Shown here: positions 5,966 through 6,193 of the stretch, piece by piece | How the letters are laid out: the number at the start of each line of letters is the position of its first letter | Numbering within the stretch: position 1 is the stretch's first letter | NCBI GenBank assembly: GCA_016210785.1 | Contig: JACQTN010000317.1 | Span: 1-6,193, forward strand | Source of the DNA: Armatimonadota bacterium | GTDB lineage: Bacteria; Sysuimicrobiota; Sysuimicrobiia; Sysuimicrobiales; JACQTN01 | DNA length: 6,193 nt | Direction of reading: 5' to 3' | Notes under the pieces: generated by a model | Told to the model about the DNA's origin: nothing | Seen by the model: only the letters and a program-made list of their open reading frames with translations | Database searches by the model: none | Made by a program: the position numbers and the translations under genes

Positions 5966-6193
5966 TTACGGGTTCGGCACCACCTCGGTGATGGTCCCGC
6001 TCCAGTCCAGCGTCAGCGTGTAGGTCTTGCCGGTGGTGTCGGCAGAAGCGCCCGCGGCCGTGAAGATCGCGGTGGTGGTATTGGCCGTGCTCATGTTGTA
6101 GCTCCAGTTGGTGCTGGCGCCCGTGAAGCCGATTTCTGCGCTGCTATCGCAGGCAGTCGTAAACCCCTGTTTCTCCTGCCGGCACGCAAAGAC
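5966..6193 (-). CDS. Type IV pilin-like protein, C-terminal part (cut by window edge)
   Basis: An open frame enters from the window edge and ends at TAA 5968-5966; 75 codons are visible and the N-terminus lies outside. The sequence is that of an extracellular, beta-rich domain: two Cys in the visible part (C4 and C15, FACRQEK... TTAC) that could form a disulfide, many Ser/Thr/Asn/Gly, no membrane segment, and a closing strand pair TYTLTLDWSGTITE. This pattern fits the C-terminal half of a PilE/PilA-type pilin or minor pilin, and the setting of FimT-, PilV- and PilM-like genes on the same strand supports that. The cleavage signal and N-terminal helix that would prove it are not in the window. 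Three N-X-S/T triplets sit close together (N29, N33, N38 of the visible part). It is followed by a hairpin-bearing spacer and then the ligase gene. Another secreted protein remains possible. Confidence 0.6.
   Translation of the reverse strand, partial: VFACRQEKQGFTTACDSSAEIGFTGASTNWSYNMSTANTTTAIFTAAGASADTTGKTYTLTLDWSGTITEVVPNP

Noticed and set aside
1..6193. tRNA, rRNA, CRISPR, insertion sequence or riboswitch
   Set aside because: No repeat-spacer pattern, no terminal inverted repeats or transposase, no cloverleaf-like sequence and no conserved leader element were recognised. The non-coding gaps are 128 bp or shorter.

Overview
The window comes from a high-G+C bacterium (roughly two-thirds G+C by eye). 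All recognisable genes lie on the minus strand, so transcription runs from base 6193 towards base 1. It is a type IV pilus (T4P) assembly locus with a surface-glycan or protein-glycosylation cassette set inside it. I see no phylum-specific marker. High G+C plus a PilM-type locus fits several deep-branching bacterial phyla, and I do not commit to one.

In transcription order: (1) the C-terminal 75 codons of a secreted, Ser/Thr-rich pilin-like protein (5966-6193), cut by the window edge; (2) an 88-bp spacer with two GC-rich hairpins, one terminator-like; (3) a polytopic O-antigen ligase / Wzy / PglL-type membrane protein (4468-5877); (4) and (5) two paralogous GT39/ArnT-like polytopic glycosyltransferases (2847-4448 and 1270-2850), tightly spaced and apparently translationally coupled; (6) a 128-bp spacer with a tandem TATAAT promoter candidate; (7) a FimT/GspH-like minor pseudopilin (629-1141); (8) a PilV-like prepilin (231-632), overlapping the previous gene by ATGA; (9) the start of pilM (from 214), which hits an in-frame amber codon at 26-28 after 62 codons while the frame stays open to the window edge.

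The likely logic is that pilin and minor pilins are made together with the inner-membrane platform protein PilM. The embedded membrane enzymes could build and transfer a lipid-linked glycan. A Wzy_C-family ligase directly downstream of a pilin gene recalls the pilA-tfpO (PglL/PilO-type) arrangement, and the two GT39 proteins would use polyprenyl-phosphate sugars at the outer face of the membrane. The neighbouring pilins are very rich in Ser/Thr and would be plausible acceptors. This is inference from gene order and family; a plain surface-polysaccharide role remains possible.

No tRNA, rRNA, CRISPR array, insertion sequence or origin was seen. The only two spacers over about 80 bp are described as features. 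The plus strand carries only shadow reading frames.
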